Positions 1-9,005 are shown, counted from the stretch's first letter. The stretch: 36,638 bases of DNA from Halovenus amylolytica (GCA_004015825.1 SAYS01000029.1:1-36638); one strand, 5' to 3'. Notes: generated from the letters alone by a model not told the origin. Made by a program: numbers and translations.

Positions 1-70
1 CACGCAGGTACTCCAAACAGTCCTCTTTGTCAGGCAGAAACACCTTGCTGACGCTCTCTCTGCTGACCAT
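1..70 (-). CDS. 5' fragment of a gene cut by the window edge, possibly a transposase
   Basis: An ATG on the minus strand at 70-68 opens a frame that runs off the left edge with no stop. It gives 23 residues beginning MVSRESVSKVF and continuing LPDKEDCLEYLR. Codon choice (GTC, AGC, GAC, CTG) looks haloarchaeal. The wording resembles, from memory, the N-termini of IS1595-type haloarchaeal transposases that precede a zinc-ribbon; this is recollection and cannot be proved from 23 residues. The plus strand is also open here (about 33 codons to the TGA near 107) but with less typical codons. It would be divergent from the P-type ATPase. Confidence 0.4.
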   Translation of the reverse strand, partial: MVSRESVSKVFLPDKEDCLEYLR

Positions 71-127
71 GCTGTAGCAGACTACGAACTCCAGTCATGA
101 GAAAGTATCCACCGCTACAGATGAGCG

Positions 128-133
128 TTTAAA
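128..133 (+). promoter_or_regulatory. TATA-like box of the P-type ATPase
   Basis: TTTAAA centred about 32 bases before the ATG at 163. The spacing predicts a transcript starting only a few bases before the start codon, as is usual for haloarchaeal leaderless genes. Confidence 0.5.
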
Positions 134-162
134 TGAATGCTCGACGTTATGTTGAATAACCA

Positions 163-2865
163 ATGAGTGATGAGGCGACGACTGCGGCTGGTGAGTGGCA
201 CACCGAATCTGTCGAAGCGGTTGCCGACGAGTATGACGCTGACCGGAGAGGCCTTTCGACAGCGGAGGTCGAGCGCCGTCGCACCGAGTACGGACCGAAT
301 CGACTCCCGCGAGCCCCTCCTACCCGGGTGTGGGAGATCGTTCTCCGACAGTTCAAAGATCCGCTCATCTACATTCTCGCGGCTGCTGCAGTCGTCTCGA
401 TCGTCATCGGGGAAGTGACGGACGCTGCGTTCATCTCGGCGGTACTGGGAATCAACGCTCTCATTGGAACCCTTCAGGAGTGGCAAGCCGAGCAGAGCAG
501 CCGAGCGCTCCAGGAGCTTATAGAAACGCGTGCCACCGTGCTTCGTGACGGCGAGACGCGCGACATCGACAGTGAGGACGTTGTTCCGGGCGATGTCCTC
601 CTTCTCGAATCCGGTGATCGCGTTCCAGCAGACATCCGCCTGACGTCGACACAGGGACTCCAGATCGACGAGTCACCACTCACCGGTGAGTCCGAACCCG
701 TCAGGAAAGACGAAGACTGGGAGGCCACCGAAGATGTCCCACTGGGGGACCGGCGCAATATGGCTTTTGCCGGGACGAGCGTGACTCGGGGACGGGGACG
801 AGGAATCGTCGTCGAGACTGGCTCGACCACGACAATCGGTCAGCTGGCCGAAGACGTAACTGCCGTGGAAGGTGGACAACCGCCGCTCGTGATCCGTATG
901 GAGCGGTTCACACGCGCGATCGGCGTCGTGGTACTCGTCGCAGCGGCAGTTACTGCTCTCCTGGGCATTCTGGTCCACCAGTACGACCCCATCGAGATGT
1001 TCCTGTTCGCGGTCGCACTTGCCGTCTCGGCGATCCCCGAAGGGCTACCAGTTGGAATAACCATCGCGCTCGGGGTCGCGAGCCGTCGGATGGCCGAGGT
1101 CGGCGTTATCGTTCGACAGATCGTCGCAGTCGAAGGGCTCGGGAGCTGTACGATGATCGCCTCCGACAAAACAGGGACACTTACGGCCAACGAGCTCACT
1201 GTCCAGGAGATCCGTCTCCCGGACGGGACCACCTACGATGTCACGGGTCAGGGGTACGAACCCGACGGCGAGATCCGCCGGGACGACGAACGGATCGATC
1301 CGACGAGCGTCGACCACCTACCGCGGATTGCTCGGGCGGGGATGCTTTGTAACGAGGGAACGCTATCCCGCCGCGACGGCGAGTGGGCCTGGCGGGGCGA
1401 TCCGACCGACGTGGCGTTACTCTCGCTCGGTCGGAAACTCGGCTTGACACGGGAGCAAGCCCTGGAGGAGTACCCACAGGTAGGGGCGATCCCGTTCGAG
1501 TCAGAACGACGGTTCGCAGCCACACTCCACCGGACGGACGATGAACTAAAGATATTCGTCAAGGGGGCCCCCGAGCGCGTCCTGGAGATGTGCGAGCGGA
1601 CGAACACGGGGCTCCAGCCGAGCGAACTCGAGGCCCAAATAGAAGCGATGGCCCAGAACGGGTATCGCGTGCTCGCAGTGGCGGAGGGGACCTTCGACGG
1701 TGATCTCGAGTCGCTGGAGTCAGCTGCTCCGTCTGATCTTACCTTCCTTGGCTTTCTCGGGCTGATAGATCCGATTCGACCCGGCGTCGGGGAGGCGATC
1801 GAGATGGCCCGTCGGGCGGGAATTAGCGTTACGATGATCACCGGTGACCATCCCGAAACGGCGCTGGCGATCGCCCGCAAACTCGGGCTGGCCGAACGAC
1901 CGGACGAGGTGATTACAGGTGCCGAACTCGTCGACGCATCCACGGACGACATCCAGGAGATGCTCGAGACGACGACCGTATTCGCACGTGTGTCGCCGGA
2001 CCAGAAACTAAGGATCGTGGAAGCTGCACGGGACGCGGGGCACTACGTGGCAGTAACCGGTGACGGGGTCAACGACGCACCCGCTCTCCGGCAGGCAAAC
2101 ATCGGCGTCGCAATGGGCCAGTCCGGGACAGATGTCGCTCGCGACACGGCCGAACTCGTCATCAGCGACGACAACTTCGCGACGATCGTCGCGGGTATCA
2201 GACAGGGGCGGATCGCGTACGACAACATCCGCAAGATGATCTATCTGCTTGTCTCGACTGGTGCCGCCGAAGTTGTACTCATACTCATGGCTATCGTGGC
2301 GGGGTTGCCCCTTCCCCTGACTCCCGTTCAGATCCTCTGGCTCAACCTGGTGACCAACGGCATCCAGGATGTCGCGCTGGCGTTCGAACCCGAAGAGGAC
2401 GACGTGCTCGACCGACCACCGCGGTCGCCTACCGAGCGTATCTTCAATCGCCTCATGACCGAGCGAACGCTCATCGCGGCGCTCGTGATGGGTCCGCTCG
2501 CGTTCGGCGTGTTCGTCTGGCTTCTCGATATGGGCCTCTCGGAAACTGCCGCACGAAACCAGATCCTGCTGTTGTTGGTGCTGTTCGAGATCATCAACAT
2601 CGGTAACGCCCGTTCGGAGACCATCTCGCTGTTCCGGCTCTCACCGCTGAAAAGTCCGATCCTCCTGGCTGGGACGCTTACTGCCTTCACCGTCCACGTT
2701 GGGTCGATGTACACCTCACCCGGTCAGGCGATCCTCGAAACTGCACCAGTGTCGCCGAGTCGGTGGCTCGTCTTGCTCGCCGTTGCACTCACTGTTGCAG
2801 TGGCCATCGAGATTCACAAGTTGAGCTGGCGGTATCGACACACAGACAGCCAGGAGACGAGTTGA
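163..2865 (+). CDS. P2-type cation-translocating ATPase
   Basis: This 900-residue membrane ATPase pumps a cation across the cytoplasmic membrane at the cost of ATP. An N-terminal cation-ATPase domain (about 10-80) is followed by a first membrane pair, the actuator domain with TGES (T174-S177), and the M4 motif PEGLP (P292-P296). The phosphorylation motif DKTGT starts at D335. The hinge GDGVND spans G633-D638, and six C-terminal membrane segments follow. Length and order match SERCA/PMR1-like P2 pumps and mycobacterial CtpF. M6 reads NLVTN (N728-N732), so the position of the SERCA calcium ligand Asp800 is Asn. Calcium specificity is therefore not assured, and Na+, Mg2+ or Mn2+ are alternatives. 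The start is supported by the TATA box at 128-133. A tandem UspA gene lies convergently downstream, a common pairing in stress regulons. Confidence 0.93.
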   Translation: MSDEATTAAGEWHTESVEAVADEYDADRRGLSTAEVERRRTEYGPNRLPRAPPTRVWEIVLRQFKDPLIYILAAAAVVSIVIGEVTDAAFISAVLGINALIGTLQEWQAEQSSRALQELIETRATVLRDGETRDIDSEDVVPGDVLLLESGDRVPADIRLTSTQGLQIDESPLTGESEPVRKDEDWEATEDVPLGDRRNMAFAGTSVTRGRGRGIVVETGSTTTIGQLAEDVTAVEGGQPPLVIRMERFTRAIGVVVLVAAAVTALLGILVHQYDPIEMFLFAVALAVSAIPEGLPVGITIALGVASRRMAEVGVIVRQIVAVEGLGSCTMIASDKTGTLTANELTVQEIRLPDGTTYDVTGQGYEPDGEIRRDDERIDPTSVDHLPRIARAGMLCNEGTLSRRDGEWAWRGDPTDVALLSLGRKLGLTREQALEEYPQVGAIPFESERRFAATLHRTDDELKIFVKGAPERVLEMCERTNTGLQPSELEAQIEAMAQNGYRVLAVAEGTFDGDLESLESAAPSDLTFLGFLGLIDPIRPGVGEAIEMARRAGISVTMITGDHPETALAIARKLGLAERPDEVITGAELVDASTDDIQEMLETTTVFARVSPDQKLRIVEAARDAGHYVAVTGDGVNDAPALRQANIGVAMGQSGTDVARDTAELVISDDNFATIVAGIRQGRIAYDNIRKMIYLLVSTGAAEVVLILMAIVAGLPLPLTPVQILWLNLVTNGIQDVALAFEPEEDDVLDRPPRSPTERIFNRLMTERTLIAALVMGPLAFGVFVWLLDMGLSETAARNQILLLLVLFEIINIGNARSETISLFRLSPLKSPILLAGTLTAFTVHVGSMYTSPGQAILETAPVSPSRWLVLLAVALTVAVAIEIHKLSWRYRHTDSQETS

Positions 2866-2951
2866 CAGACGGCGGATGTCGGTGCTTCTCCTGCAGTTCT
2901 TTCCACTCCCGGCGGAGAGGAATCGACTCCACAGCGTATCGGACGTCTTGT

Positions 2952-3857
2952 TTACTGATCTTCCATCGGGACACAGCAGACCGGCACGTCGGCACTGCGC
3001 AGGACTGACTCGGTGACACTTCCGATGAGATACCGATTGATTCCGGATCGGCCGTGTGTCCCCATAACAATCATGTCGATATCGTGTTCATCGCTGTAGG
3101 TGAGGATCATCTGTGCTGCAGGGCCAGTTCCGAGACTTCCAGCGACGCTGATATCGGCAGCTGTGGCTCGTTTCCGGACCCTCTCGAGTGCGTTTTCCCC
3201 TGCTTTTTCGAGTGAATCGTAGATTTCGCCCGTCTCCTCGACACTGACGAACCGACTCGTATCGACCGAGTAGACGGTGTGAACGGTCGCATCGTACACC
3301 TTTGCCAGCGAAATTCCCCAGTCGATAGCAGCTTCTGCAGGCTCGCTGCTGTCTGTGGGGAGCAGAATATCTCCATACTCGCCCTCTCCCAGTTCGATCT
3401 CGTCTGCGTCTGGGGGAACTGCGACAACCGGCACATCCACTGTGCGCAGCAACTTCTCCGTAACGCTCCCTATCAGGTACCGCTCGAGCCCCGTTCGCCC
3501 GTGTGTCCCCATGACGACGAGATCGATTCCGCGTCTCTCCACGTAGTCCGCGATTTCCTGAAACGGGATTCCCCACTCGATTGCTGTGGTAATCCGCCCC
3601 GAGAGCTGGCTGCGGGCTGGATTGGTCACGGAATCGATTGCCCGTTCTGCTCTCTTTTCGTACACCTCTTCACGATTGGTTCTGTCGGCGTCGTCGAGCG
3701 ATGACAGCGATGGCTCGATCTCACGGCTGTCGACCACGGACAGGACGTGGAGGTCTGCACCGACTTTCTCTGCAAGATCGATTCCGCGCCGTGTCCCCTT
3801 CTGTGCTCCCTCACTACCGTCGGTCGGAACGAGAATCGACTCGATACTCTGGTTCAT
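2952..3857 (-). CDS. Tandem-domain universal stress protein (UspA family)
   Basis: Two Usp domains lie in one chain of about 301 residues. Each carries the nucleotide-binding signature G-2x-G-9x-G-S, in MGTHGRTGLERYLIGS near residues 116-131 and MGTHGRSGINRYLIGS near 265-280. This predicts ATP binding and a soluble cytoplasmic stress role rather than catalysis. I place the start at the ATG at 3857. The next ATG upstream (3866) gives three more residues, but a TATA-like GTTAAA at 3881-3886 (minus strand) predicts transcription starting right at 3857. The gene is convergent with the P-type ATPase (86-base gap). Tandem Usps with intact binding loops also occur in mycobacterial dormancy regulons. 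Confidence 0.92.
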   Translation of the reverse strand: MNQSIESILVPTDGSEGAQKGTRRGIDLAEKVGADLHVLSVVDSREIEPSLSSLDDADRTNREEVYEKRAERAIDSVTNPARSQLSGRITTAIEWGIPFQEIADYVERRGIDLVVMGTHGRTGLERYLIGSVTEKLLRTVDVPVVAVPPDADEIELGEGEYGDILLPTDSSEPAEAAIDWGISLAKVYDATVHTVYSVDTSRFVSVEETGEIYDSLEKAGENALERVRKRATAADISVAGSLGTGPAAQMILTYSDEHDIDMIVMGTHGRSGINRYLIGSVTESVLRSADVPVCCVPMEDQ

Positions 3858-3880
3858 ACGGAACATTCACTCGTCTTGGA

Positions 3881-3886
3881 TTTAAC
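3881..3886 (-). promoter_or_regulatory. TATA-like box of the first UspA gene
   Basis: GTTAAA read on the minus strand. Its centre lies about 27 bases from the ATG at 3857, favouring that codon over the one at 3866. Confidence 0.4.
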
Positions 3887-4227
3887 GTTGGTCTCCATTC
3901 TCGAAAGAGTGGTTTAGAATACAAGTAATAAATAGTATCTTTTGATATAATTTAAGATACAAATATAATTGTAGGTAACTAACTATCACTTCGGTAACGA
4001 CGTGACGAGGAGTTAGCCAACAGTGTCGGCAATGACTCGACCGAGTCACAACCCGAAAACGGGCTGTTTCGGCCCCAATAGACCGGTTCTATCGGAACCC
4101 GGCGGTACAGACTCGCAATACTCACTATCAGGAGGACGGGAACACACGGTGGTTTAAAATATCAATGATTCGTACACATACACAGACAAATGCAGACGAG
4201 TGTCATCAAGAACAATTCGGATCACCT
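3887..4227. other. AT-rich, hairpin-rich intergenic region
   Basis: No gene is visible here. Positions 3915-3985 are unusually AT-rich for this genome. Positions 4033-4048 form a 7-bp hairpin (TGACTCG/CGAGTCA), 4053-4064 a CCCG/CGGG hairpin, and 4085-4099 a GGTTC/GAACC hairpin. Positions 4101-4130 match one end of the type-2 palindromic element. TTTAAAAT at 4153-4160 is the likely TATA box of the gene that follows. Confidence 0.5.
4101..4130. repeat. Solo end of a type-2 palindromic element
   Basis: About 27 of 30 bases match the right end of the element ending at 14555 (GGCGGnACAGACTCGCA, then CACTA and a TCA). No matching left end was found upstream, so this is a truncated copy. Confidence 0.55.
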
Positions 4228-5172
4228 ATGACCCCTTCACACGAAGTCGGACGACTACCCACCTTCGCAGCCCTCGATGGCTATGCAGTACTCACGGGTC
4301 AGCGGCGAGGGGCGAGCATTCAACCCGACGAGACGTACTTCGGTGGCCAGTTGCAGGCCTTGCAGCATCCTGATACGGAGTCGTCAGCCGGCTACCGACC
4401 ACAGATGCTGGAAGACTCCCGAAAGACCTGCAACGACATTCGAGTGAAGATCGATTCGATCTCGGAGCAGAATCTCTGGGACGAGTCGAAACGACTTCGT
4501 CGGAAATTACAGTGCATGCCGGAAGTCAGCTATCTCGACCAGGGTTTTCCGGGTCGGTGTTTCGTCGTTCCGGAATGGCTGCGGACAGAGAATCGACTCC
4601 ACTACGGCTCCCGAATATATCTGTTTCGAGAGGACGATCCGCCAGAGCCGACAGATATCCTGCAGAAAAATATCGACTCGGTCGTGAACGATACGATCGA
4701 GACCTTCGAACGGTATCAGGGCCAGCTCCACGGCTATCCAGACTGCTGTATCGACTTCTATCAGGATCGATCGGCGGATCAGCCATCGCCGGAGTGGCGC
4801 TCGGTCGACCCCTCCGCCGAGTTGATCCGCGAGGAAGCATTCGAGGAGGATCTTTCCTCGATCGACGATGTGTTTTCGAGAGAACTCGCTCCCGAGGACA
4901 TCTACCCGTTTTTCGCGAGAGAGTTTTTCCCGGAACCAGGCTGTGAGACTGCAACTGCGAAAGGAAAAGCGATCTACGAAGAACTATCCACGGCGCTGCC
5001 CGACGAGCTCGTGCACGATTACTTCAGGCTGAATTTCGCCTACAACAATCTTGTCGCTCGAACGATGGTACACGGCGGTGATCAGCGCCCCGCTGCCGGT
5101 CGACTTGGTCGAGAACACCTTCTATTTTATTTGCCACTCCAGGATGTGTTGTCGAGTTCGAAATATGCATGA
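4228..5172 (+). CDS. DUF483-like protein of unknown function
   Basis: Soluble acidic protein of about 314 residues. The clearest motif is HGYPDCCIDFY near its middle, a GYP-x-CC-x-x-(F/Y) pattern that I associate with the archaeal DUF483 family. The two adjacent cysteines suggest a metal site or redox role, but no function is known. The frame is open back to an ATG at 4165. However, a TATA-like TTTAAAAT at 4153-4160 predicts a transcript start near 4183, downstream of that ATG, so I prefer the ATG at 4228. The C-terminus (GREHLLFYLPLQDVL) is less acidic than the rest but in frame. The gene is convergent with the methyltransferase gene. Confidence 0.7.
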   Translation: MTPSHEVGRLPTFAALDGYAVLTGQRRGASIQPDETYFGGQLQALQHPDTESSAGYRPQMLEDSRKTCNDIRVKIDSISEQNLWDESKRLRRKLQCMPEVSYLDQGFPGRCFVVPEWLRTENRLHYGSRIYLFREDDPPEPTDILQKNIDSVVNDTIETFERYQGQLHGYPDCCIDFYQDRSADQPSPEWRSVDPSAELIREEAFEEDLSSIDDVFSRELAPEDIYPFFAREFFPEPGCETATAKGKAIYEELSTALPDELVHDYFRLNFAYNNLVARTMVHGGDQRPAAGRLGREHLLFYLPLQDVLSSSKYA

Positions 5173-5246
5173 GAGTTTCGGGAGCAGATCAGTGATGAGT
5201 ACCGCTACCAGACGAGGGGAACGAACACATCTAGCCAGCTGTCCTG

Positions 5247-5876
5247 TTACCGTGTTGCCCGGATACCCACGAACGACCCGTCACCGTACCCCGTCTCGAC
5301 AGATTCTGGCTCGTCGATCTCGCCGGGCCACTGAAAGATGGTCTGAACGAATTCGAAGTCAGTGAATCCAGCGGCTTCCAGTTCGTCGAGAAGTTCGTCG
5401 GTCGAGACGAACGTCGCTTCCCGGTAGAAGGGATTTTCTTCCTTCTTTTCTACGTATATCTGGCCAACCGGGCTGTCTTCATCGATGTATCCGATAACGA
5501 GTGCACCGTCGGCGTCGAGGATTCGGGCGGCCTCGGATATCGTCTGTTGGATATCGTCGACGAAACAGATCGTCGTCACGATCAGCGCAGTGTCGAAGCG
5601 ATCGTGGGTGAACGGGAGATGCTCTGCGACACCCTTGACGACTTCGGTCCCCCGTTCGCGTGCTATCTCGACCATCTGACTGGATGGGTCGATTCCAAAC
5701 TCGATGCCGAGCGGTGCCCCGAATCGCCCGGTCCCAACGCCGATCTCGAGTCCAGTACCCTCTGACGGCACGAGACGACGCAAGGCCGCCAGTTCGGACT
5801 GGTAGGCTGCGTCGTGCTCCTCGAACCACTCATCGTATCGTTCCGTGTGTTTCTCGAAGGGAGCTGTTTTCGGCAT
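5247..5876 (-). CDS. Class I SAM-dependent methyltransferase
   Basis: About 209 residues with the Rossmann methyltransferase signature. Motif I is GLEIGVGTGRFG, followed by an acidic residue after strand 2 (FGIDPSSQM), motif II VKGVAEHLPF, and ARILDADGALVIGYI, typical of UbiE/Methyltransf_11 enzymes. The family transfers a methyl group from S-adenosylmethionine to a small molecule or lipid; the substrate cannot be read. I choose the ATG at 5876 because a TATA-like box (5907-5915, minus strand) predicts a transcript start near 5884. The ATG at 5900 would lie only about 10 bases from that box. A DosR-regulon counterpart (Rv2003c) is also a methyltransferase, but the comparison is by class only. 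Confidence 0.85.
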   Translation of the reverse strand: MPKTAPFEKHTERYDEWFEEHDAAYQSELAALRRLVPSEGTGLEIGVGTGRFGAPLGIEFGIDPSSQMVEIARERGTEVVKGVAEHLPFTHDRFDTALIVTTICFVDDIQQTISEAARILDADGALVIGYIDEDSPVGQIYVEKKEENPFYREATFVSTDELLDELEAAGFTDFEFVQTIFQWPGEIDEPESVETGYGDGSFVGIRATR

Positions 5877-5906
5877 AGTTGATTCTATGTCCCCTGCCAA
5901 TACCAG

Positions 5907-5915
5907 CTTTTATCC
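5907..5915 (-). promoter_or_regulatory. TATA-like box of the methyltransferase gene
   Basis: GGATAAAAG on the minus strand, about 35 bases before the ATG at 5876. It decides between two in-frame start codons. Confidence 0.45.
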
Positions 5916-6080
5916 TCGTATTTGACCGCGTCTCGCTACCCGATCGTTGCGATGTCTCCGGGTGGGGACCGCTTCGAGAATAGTGTGGGTTCACGAGGAG
6001 ATGTGGCCACGACGAATCGAGAGTACTAGTTCCGGGCTCTGGAGTATGGGGTTTTTTCATGATATCGGAACGACCCAATA

Positions 6081-6088
6081 CATAAATT
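6081..6088 (+). promoter_or_regulatory. TATA-like box of the DLH-like hydrolase
   Basis: CATAAATT centred 27 bases before the ATG at 6112, predicting a leaderless transcript and excluding the upstream in-frame ATG at 5947. Confidence 0.5.
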
Positions 6089-6111
6089 TCGAGGAGTTCA
6101 TCTGTATTGAC

Positions 6112-6750
6112 ATGACACAATCGTCCGAGAATATCGTGTCTATACCGGTCGGTGACGTCGAACTCGAAGGGATGCTGGCAGTTCCGGAAGACGCGCCAGG
6201 GATCGTCGTCTTCGCTCACGGGAGCGGTTCGAGCAGGAAGAGTCCACGAAACAACTTCGTTGCTGAGGTTATTCGCGACCGCGGTCTCGGCACCTTGTTG
6301 TTCGACCTACTCACCGAGAAAGAAGACCAGTTCCGAGAGAACCGCTTCGATATTCCGCTGCTAACCGACCGTCTACTCGCAGTGACCGAGTGGCGACAGA
6401 CTCGTGAGGCCACAGCCGATCTGAACGTCGGCTACTTCGGATCTAGCACGGGTGCTGCCTCCGCATTGCGGGCCGCTGCGCGCACGGGCGACGTCGACGC
6501 CATCGTCTCCCGGGGCGGGCGCGTCGATATGGCAGAGGCGGTTCTCGACGAGATACAGGCCCCGACGCTGTTCATCGTCGGTGGAGCCGACACAGAGGTG
6601 CTCGAACTCAATCGCGAGGCCTACGACCAGCTCGATTGTGAGAAGGAACTCCACGTCGTTGCGGGCGCTGGCCACCTCTTCGAAGACGAAGGAGAACTCG
6701 AAGAGGTCGCCGACGTGGCGGCCGACTGGTTTGCGGAGACACTCCAGTAA
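6112..6750 (+). CDS. Dienelactone-hydrolase-like alpha/beta hydrolase
   Basis: This 212-residue cytoplasmic protein has an alpha/beta hydrolase fold: oxyanion segment FAHGSGSSRKSPRN near residues 35-48, a nucleophile-elbow-like GYFGSSTGA near 108-116, an acidic residue in FIVGGADTEV, and a terminal His in VAGAGHLFEDEG. This arrangement is typical of DLH/YjhG-like proteins. In bacteria the same domain is fused to phosphoribosyltransferase domains in hypoxia regulons (mycobacterial Rv0571c, Rv2030c). Here it stands alone. The substrate is unknown. The frame is open upstream to 5947, but promoter spacing and the start of the conserved sequence favour 6112. Confidence 0.83.
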   Translation: MTQSSENIVSIPVGDVELEGMLAVPEDAPGIVVFAHGSGSSRKSPRNNFVAEVIRDRGLGTLLFDLLTEKEDQFRENRFDIPLLTDRLLAVTEWRQTREATADLNVGYFGSSTGAASALRAAARTGDVDAIVSRGGRVDMAEAVLDEIQAPTLFIVGGADTEVLELNREAYDQLDCEKELHVVAGAGHLFEDEGELEEVADVAADWFAETLQ

Positions 6751-6784
6751 CTCTGTGAACGACGGTGACAGAAGATCGGACAAG

Positions 6785-6897
6785 TCATACGGTCGTTCGT
6801 GACTTTTTACCGATCGTGAACCGCGACGGTTGGAACGGGCCGCGAAACACCGAAATTTGTGGCGTGGTCACGAAAATCATCACGAACGACCGTATCA
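6785..6897. repeat. Type-3 palindromic element (MITE-like), with TCA duplications
   Basis: A 107-bp non-coding element (6788-6894) has perfect terminal inverted repeats TACGGTCGTTCGTGA and TCACGAACGACCGTA. It is flanked by TCA at 6785-6787 and TCA at 6895-6897. It fills the gap between two convergent genes. It carries no ORF, so it would need a transposase in trans. Confidence 0.8.
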
Positions 6898-6916
6898 GTT
6901 CACAGCGAGTGAGAAT

Positions 6917-7066
6917 TCACTCCGAGTAGCCCTCTTGGAGGAATGTACCTTCGGTCTCGTACATCGAGACCAACTCTGCGATGAACTCTTCGTACGTTTC
7001 GTCCTCCTCGAGGTGGTCATCCAATCGTTCCTTGAGTTCGTCACTGATTTCGAGTTTGTATGTCAT
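6917..7066 (-). CDS. Small DUF7557-like protein
   Basis: 49 residues beginning MTYKLEISDELKERLDDHL and rich in acidic residues. A short beta strand followed by two helices resembles haloarchaeal DUF7557 and other ribbon-helix-helix, antitoxin-type proteins. No toxin partner is adjacent, so a toxin-antitoxin role is not supported. The frame is open up to 7120, but the conserved start and two AT-rich boxes between 7085 and 7115 favour the ATG at 7066. Confidence 0.7.
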   Translation of the reverse strand: MTYKLEISDELKERLDDHLEEDETYEEFIAELVSMYETEGTFLQEGYSE

Positions 7067-7190
7067 GGTGGGCTGGAGTCCTTCACATATAACTACGAAG
7101 ACATGATTTAAATATCCCACAAGCGATTCTCATCAGAGGGTAATCGCCGACCAGTTCTTGGGTTTCGGTATCGAATCGTGATACGAACCG

Positions 7191-9005
7191 ATGGCTGTGG
7201 AGACTGTCGGATTGGTACTGGTCTTTGTAATTATCCTCGTTGCCCTCATTCTGTTCCTCACAGAGCCAGTCCCGATCGACGTCACGGCGATCGGAATCAT
7301 GGTGGTGCTCATGATACTCGGTCCGTGGACGGGTATCTCCCCGCGAGAAGGTGTCGCTGGTTTCTCGAACCCTGCGACGATAACGATTCTGGCGATGATG
7401 ATACTGAGCGAAGGCGTCCGACGGACGGGGGCCATCCAGCGCCTTCAGAAGGTAGTTGCCTCGTACACGGGTGACAGCGAACACAGGCAACTCGGCGCAA
7501 CGATCGGGCTCGTCGGCCCACTCTCCGGGGTAATCAACAACACCGCCGCCGTCGCAGTTTTGCTACCGATGGTGAGCGACCTCGCCCACGAGCACGGCAC
7601 CTCACCGTCGAAGTTGCTGCTCCCTCTCTCCTATGCGTCGATGGCTGGTGGGATGCTCACGCTGATCGGGACCTCGACGAATCTACTGGCCAGCGACGTG
7701 GCGAGCCGACTCGCCACTGACGACCCGTCCCTCCACGCGTTCTCGATGTTCGAGTTTACCCAGCTCGGTATCATCGTGTTCCTCGTCACTGCAGCGTACC
7801 TCCTCACGATCGGCTACTGGCTCGCCCCGTCACACGTGACGCCCCGCAGTGACCTCGAAACGACCGAAGAGGAGGAGTTTCTCACCGAGATCATCGTCGG
7901 GCAACAGTCGTCGTTTGTCGGATCGACGGTTCAGGAAGCGCTCGAGGCGGTCGATTTCGAAGCGAACGTCACGCAACTTATTCGCGAGGGGCGGTATCAC
8001 AGAGAGCCGGCGATGTCGACAACAATTCAAAGTGGCGATATCTTTACGATTCGCCTCACAGAAGAGGCCTTGCAGACCCTGCACGAACTGGAGGGAATCG
8101 AGTTCGTTCCGGAAGTCACACCGCCAGGTGGTCTCGAGGCACTCGGTCCCGGGCAAACGCTCGTCGAGGTCGTCGTTACCGCTGGCTCCGACCTCGTCGG
8201 CGAAACGGTCGAGTCGTCGACCTTTCAGGACCAGTATCAGACGGGCGTTCTGGCCATCCGTCGGGGTGGCGAGACCGCCTACGAACGCCTGACCGAGTAC
8301 CGAATTCGTCCGGGCGATCTGCTCCTCACCGAGTCCGACCCGGATACGATCGACCGACTCGCCGACGACCCGAACGTGATCGTCGCTGGCGAACTCGAAA
8401 TGCAGAGGTTTCGATCGTCGAAACTCCCGATTGCCGTCGCGATCGTCCTCTCTGTGGTCGGACTCGCAGCACTCGGGATTCTGCCTGTCATGGTCGCTGC
8501 GCTGGGCGGTGTCCTGATAATGATTAGCACGGGTATCCTCAAGCCAACCGAGGCGTACGACGCAGTCCAGTGGGACGTTATCTTCTTGCTGGCCGGTGTC
8601 ATTCCGCTCGGCCAGGCGATGTCCGAGACTGGCGGTGCGGATCTCCTCGGTAGCTTCGTCGCCTCGACAGCCGAGTTCCTGCCCGCGATCGCCGTTCTCG
8701 GGTTGTTCTACCTGCTGACTGCGTTGATGACGAACCTCGTCAGCAATCAGGCCAGTGTCGTTCTCCTTATTCCAGTCGCAGTCGATACGGCAACCCAACT
8801 ACAGGCGAATGCGTTCGCGTTCGTCATGGCAGTGACGTTCGCTGCGAGTACAGCCTTCATGTCACCAGTCGGCTATCAGACCAATCTCTTTGTCTACGGT
8901 CCTGGCGGGTACAAATTCAGTGATTACGCTCGTGTCGGCGCACCCCTTCAAATTATGTTGGCTGTCGTAACGACGCTGGGTATCGCCGTCTTCTGGGGGA
9001 TCTGA
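7191..9005 (+). CDS. SLC13-family permease with two TrkA-C (RCK_C) domains
   Basis: A 604-residue membrane transporter. About five to six membrane segments occupy residues 1-215. Two soluble RCK_C/TrkA-C domains follow (about 226-305 and 320-400). A second membrane block closes the protein. The repeated substrate-loop motifs of the divalent-anion:Na+ symporter fold appear as GTSTNLLASD in the first half and SPVGYQTN in the second. This family imports sulfate, dicarboxylates or related anions. The RCK_C domains are expected to bind a cytoplasmic ligand and gate transport. The substrate cannot be named from sequence. It is divergent from the small DUF7557-like gene. Confidence 0.9.
   Translation: MAVETVGLVLVFVIILVALILFLTEPVPIDVTAIGIMVVLMILGPWTGISPREGVAGFSNPATITILAMMILSEGVRRTGAIQRLQKVVASYTGDSEHRQLGATIGLVGPLSGVINNTAAVAVLLPMVSDLAHEHGTSPSKLLLPLSYASMAGGMLTLIGTSTNLLASDVASRLATDDPSLHAFSMFEFTQLGIIVFLVTAAYLLTIGYWLAPSHVTPRSDLETTEEEEFLTEIIVGQQSSFVGSTVQEALEAVDFEANVTQLIREGRYHREPAMSTTIQSGDIFTIRLTEEALQTLHELEGIEFVPEVTPPGGLEALGPGQTLVEVVVTAGSDLVGETVESSTFQDQYQTGVLAIRRGGETAYERLTEYRIRPGDLLLTESDPDTIDRLADDPNVIVAGELEMQRFRSSKLPIAVAIVLSVVGLAALGILPVMVAALGGVLIMISTGILKPTEAYDAVQWDVIFLLAGVIPLGQAMSETGGADLLGSFVASTAEFLPAIAVLGLFYLLTALMTNLVSNQASVVLLIPVAVDTATQLQANAFAFVMAVTFAASTAFMSPVGYQTNLFVYGPGGYKFSDYARVGAPLQIMLAVVTTLGIAVFWGI

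Noticed and set aside
5947..6111. N-terminal extension of the DLH-like hydrolase
   Set aside because: The promoter box at 6081-6088 lies inside it and the residues do not resemble the family.
6917..7120. Toxin-antitoxin module around the DUF7557-like gene
   Set aside because: No partner gene overlaps or adjoins it; the neighbours are an element and a permease.
7830..8798. 322-codon minus-strand frame antisense to the SLC13 permease
   Set aside because: It mirrors codon bias of the real gene, has no family-like sequence, and the permease on the other strand has clear motifs.
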